64,000 bases of DNA from Maritimibacter dapengensis (lineage in GTDB: Bacteria > Pseudomonadota > Alphaproteobacteria > Rhodobacterales > Rhodobacteraceae), in assembly GCF_019218265.1 (NCBI RefSeq), contig NZ_JAHUZE010000002.1:1054001-1118000 (forward strand), written 5' to 3'. Positions 62,935 to 64,000 of this stretch are shown one piece after another. The notes under the pieces are model-generated. The model did no database searches. It saw nothing but the letters and a program-made list of their open reading frames with translations, and was not told where the DNA came from. Position 1 is the first letter of the stretch. Every line of letters begins with the position of its first letter. A program made the translations under genes and the position numbers.

Positions 62935-64000
62935 ATGACCGGGCTACGCGACCTCATCCTCACATTCGGCAAGATCGGGCTTTTGTCCTTCGGTGGCCCA
63001 GTCGCCCAGATCGGCGTGATGCACCGCGAACTGGTCGAGCAAAAGCACTGGCTTTCCGATGCCGAATTCACGCGGGGGCTGACATTCGCGATGCTGCTCC
63101 CTGGCCCCGAAGCCATGCAGCTTTGCACCTATGCCGGTTGGAAACGGCGTGGGACGTTGGGCGGATTGATCGCGGGCGCCCTGTTCGTGCTGCCCGGAGC
63201 CGTGTTCATGGCCGCGATCACACTCGCCTATCTGAGATGGGGGCAGACGCCGGACGTGGTCGCGGCGTTTCTTGGGATCAAGGCGGCGGTCATCGTGGTG
63301 GTGGCACAGGCGCTCATTCGGCTGGATGCAAAGATGATCACGTCATTGCAGCCGAGACTCCTTGCGTTCGTGGCCTTCCTGGTCCTCACGCTCGGGCTTG
63401 CGCCATTCCCTGTCGTGGTCTTGGCCGCAGCGCTCGTCGGTGCGTTCACCGCACCGCCCGGACCCCGCGCAACTACGGCTGTCTCGTCCGCACCCCGTTT
63501 CGGGAGGAGTGTGACCACCGCGATCTTGTGGGGGGCAATTTGGCTCGCCCCCCTTGTCGTGCTCTGGGCCACCAGCGCGGGAAGGCTTACTGAGATATCC
63601 GCCTTTTTCACACGTCTCGCCGCCTTCAGCTTCGGAGGCGCTTACGCGCTCTTGGCATGGATGAGCGATGCGCTGGTCACCGATAAAGGCTGGCTCTCGC
63701 CCCAACACATGATCGACGGTCTTGGATTGGCCGAGACCACACCCGGCCCCTTGGTGCTCGTGACCCAATTCGCGGCGATGGTCGCCGCTGCCCCGCTGGG
63801 CCCCGGCCACATGGCCGCCGCCGCCCTCCTGACGCTTTGGGCGATCTTCACCCCCTGCTTCGGCCTCGTTTTCACGCTCGCCCCGCATCTCGACCGGCTC
63901 ACCGACAACCCGCGCCTGTCCTCGGCTCTCGATGCCGTGTCCGCCGCGATCGTCGGTGTCATCGCATCGCTCACAGTCTTTTTCGCCCGCCACACACTGA
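62935..64000 (+). CDS. chrA: Chromate-transporter (ChrA) family protein, 3' end beyond window
   Basis: 355 codons are open from the ATG to the right edge without a stop. The N-terminal CHR domain has 'FGKIGLLSFGGPVAQIGVMHRELVEQKHWLS' and 'LPGPEAMQLCTYAGWKRRG'; a second CHR half begins 'RLAAFSFGGAYALLAWM' with 'GLGLAETTPGPLVLVTQF'. Ten or so helices are present. ChrA proteins expel chromate; related members may carry other oxyanions. The length already seen is close to the usual ~400, so little is missing. Confidence 0.9.
   Translation, partial: MTGLRDLILTFGKIGLLSFGGPVAQIGVMHRELVEQKHWLSDAEFTRGLTFAMLLPGPEAMQLCTYAGWKRRGTLGGLIAGALFVLPGAVFMAAITLAYLRWGQTPDVVAAFLGIKAAVIVVVAQALIRLDAKMITSLQPRLLAFVAFLVLTLGLAPFPVVVLAAALVGAFTAPPGPRATTAVSSAPRFGRSVTTAILWGAIWLAPLVVLWATSAGRLTEISAFFTRLAAFSFGGAYALLAWMSDALVTDKGWLSPQHMIDGLGLAETTPGPLVLVTQFAAMVAAAPLGPGHMAAAALLTLWAIFTPCFGLVFTLAPHLDRLTDNPRLSSALDAVSAAIVGVIASLTVFFARHTL

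Overview
The window is high-GC DNA from an alphaproteobacterium of the Rhodobacterales (Roseobacter/Rhodobacter group). The evidence is the gene order dusB-ntrB-ntrC-ntrY-ntrX-trkA-trkH-hfq-hflX, a fused ispDF gene, a circularly permuted (two-piece) tmRNA with an ANDN...ALAA tag, and a trgA-trgB-cysK block of the kind known from Rhodobacter sphaeroides tellurite-resistance work. No insertion sequence, prophage or CRISPR array was seen.

Layout. 1-7.5 kb: end of a PLP-dependent decarboxylase, a TPM-domain membrane protein, a hemolysin-III-like protein, a SYLF lipoprotein, a HupE-type membrane pair, a 3-hydroxyisobutyrate-dehydrogenase-family enzyme and a penicillin-acylase-type Ntn hydrolase. 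7.8-19.6 kb (minus strand): hflX, hfq, trkH, trkA, ntrX, ntrY, ntrC, ntrB, dusB. 19.8-23.3 kb (plus): ispDF, pgpA, pncC/cinA and the ammonium transporter amtB. 23.3-30 kb: a phosphoesterase-like protein, a CNNM/CorC-type transporter, an MBL-like protein, an M23 lipoprotein, a HerA-like ATPase, a gene-free stretch with two plus-strand terminators, and an IalB-family protein. 30-35.2 kb: an acyl carrier protein with a ketoacyl synthase, an L,D-transpeptidase facing a MepK-like DUF882 protein, a glutamine amidotransferase and tRNA-Arg(CCG).

35.3-39.7 kb looks accessory: an HxlR regulator opposes a tautomerase-OsmC-methyltransferase run, followed by a quinone-reductase-like enzyme. Short degenerate direct repeats lie on both sides, next to the tRNA gene. 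39.7-47.6 kb is a catabolic locus: DUF3237 protein, esterase and TetR regulator face a five-gene operon (quinate/shikimate dehydrogenase, TRAP transporter P-Q-M, 3-dehydroshikimate dehydratase) that should import hydroaromatic acids and turn them into protocatechuate. 47.7-64 kb: tRNA-Ser(GGA), a peptidoglycan-binding-type protein, trgA-trgB-cysK-mscS, CFA synthase, photolyase, a VWA protein beside a deleted SRPBCC pseudogene, a BCCT transporter, a universal stress protein, AcuI-type acrylyl-CoA reductase with a divergent FadR-type regulator, ssrA, and a ChrA-type transporter cut by the window edge.

The genes interlock most clearly in nitrogen control. Neither the NtrC nor the NtrX enhancer-binding protein has the GAFTGA loop used to contact sigma54. 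NtrC-like dyads (TGCAC...GTGCA type) lie upstream of dusB-ntrBC and, as two tandem variants, upstream of amtB. This fits an NtrC that works with the housekeeping polymerase, as shown for Rhodobacter capsulatus.
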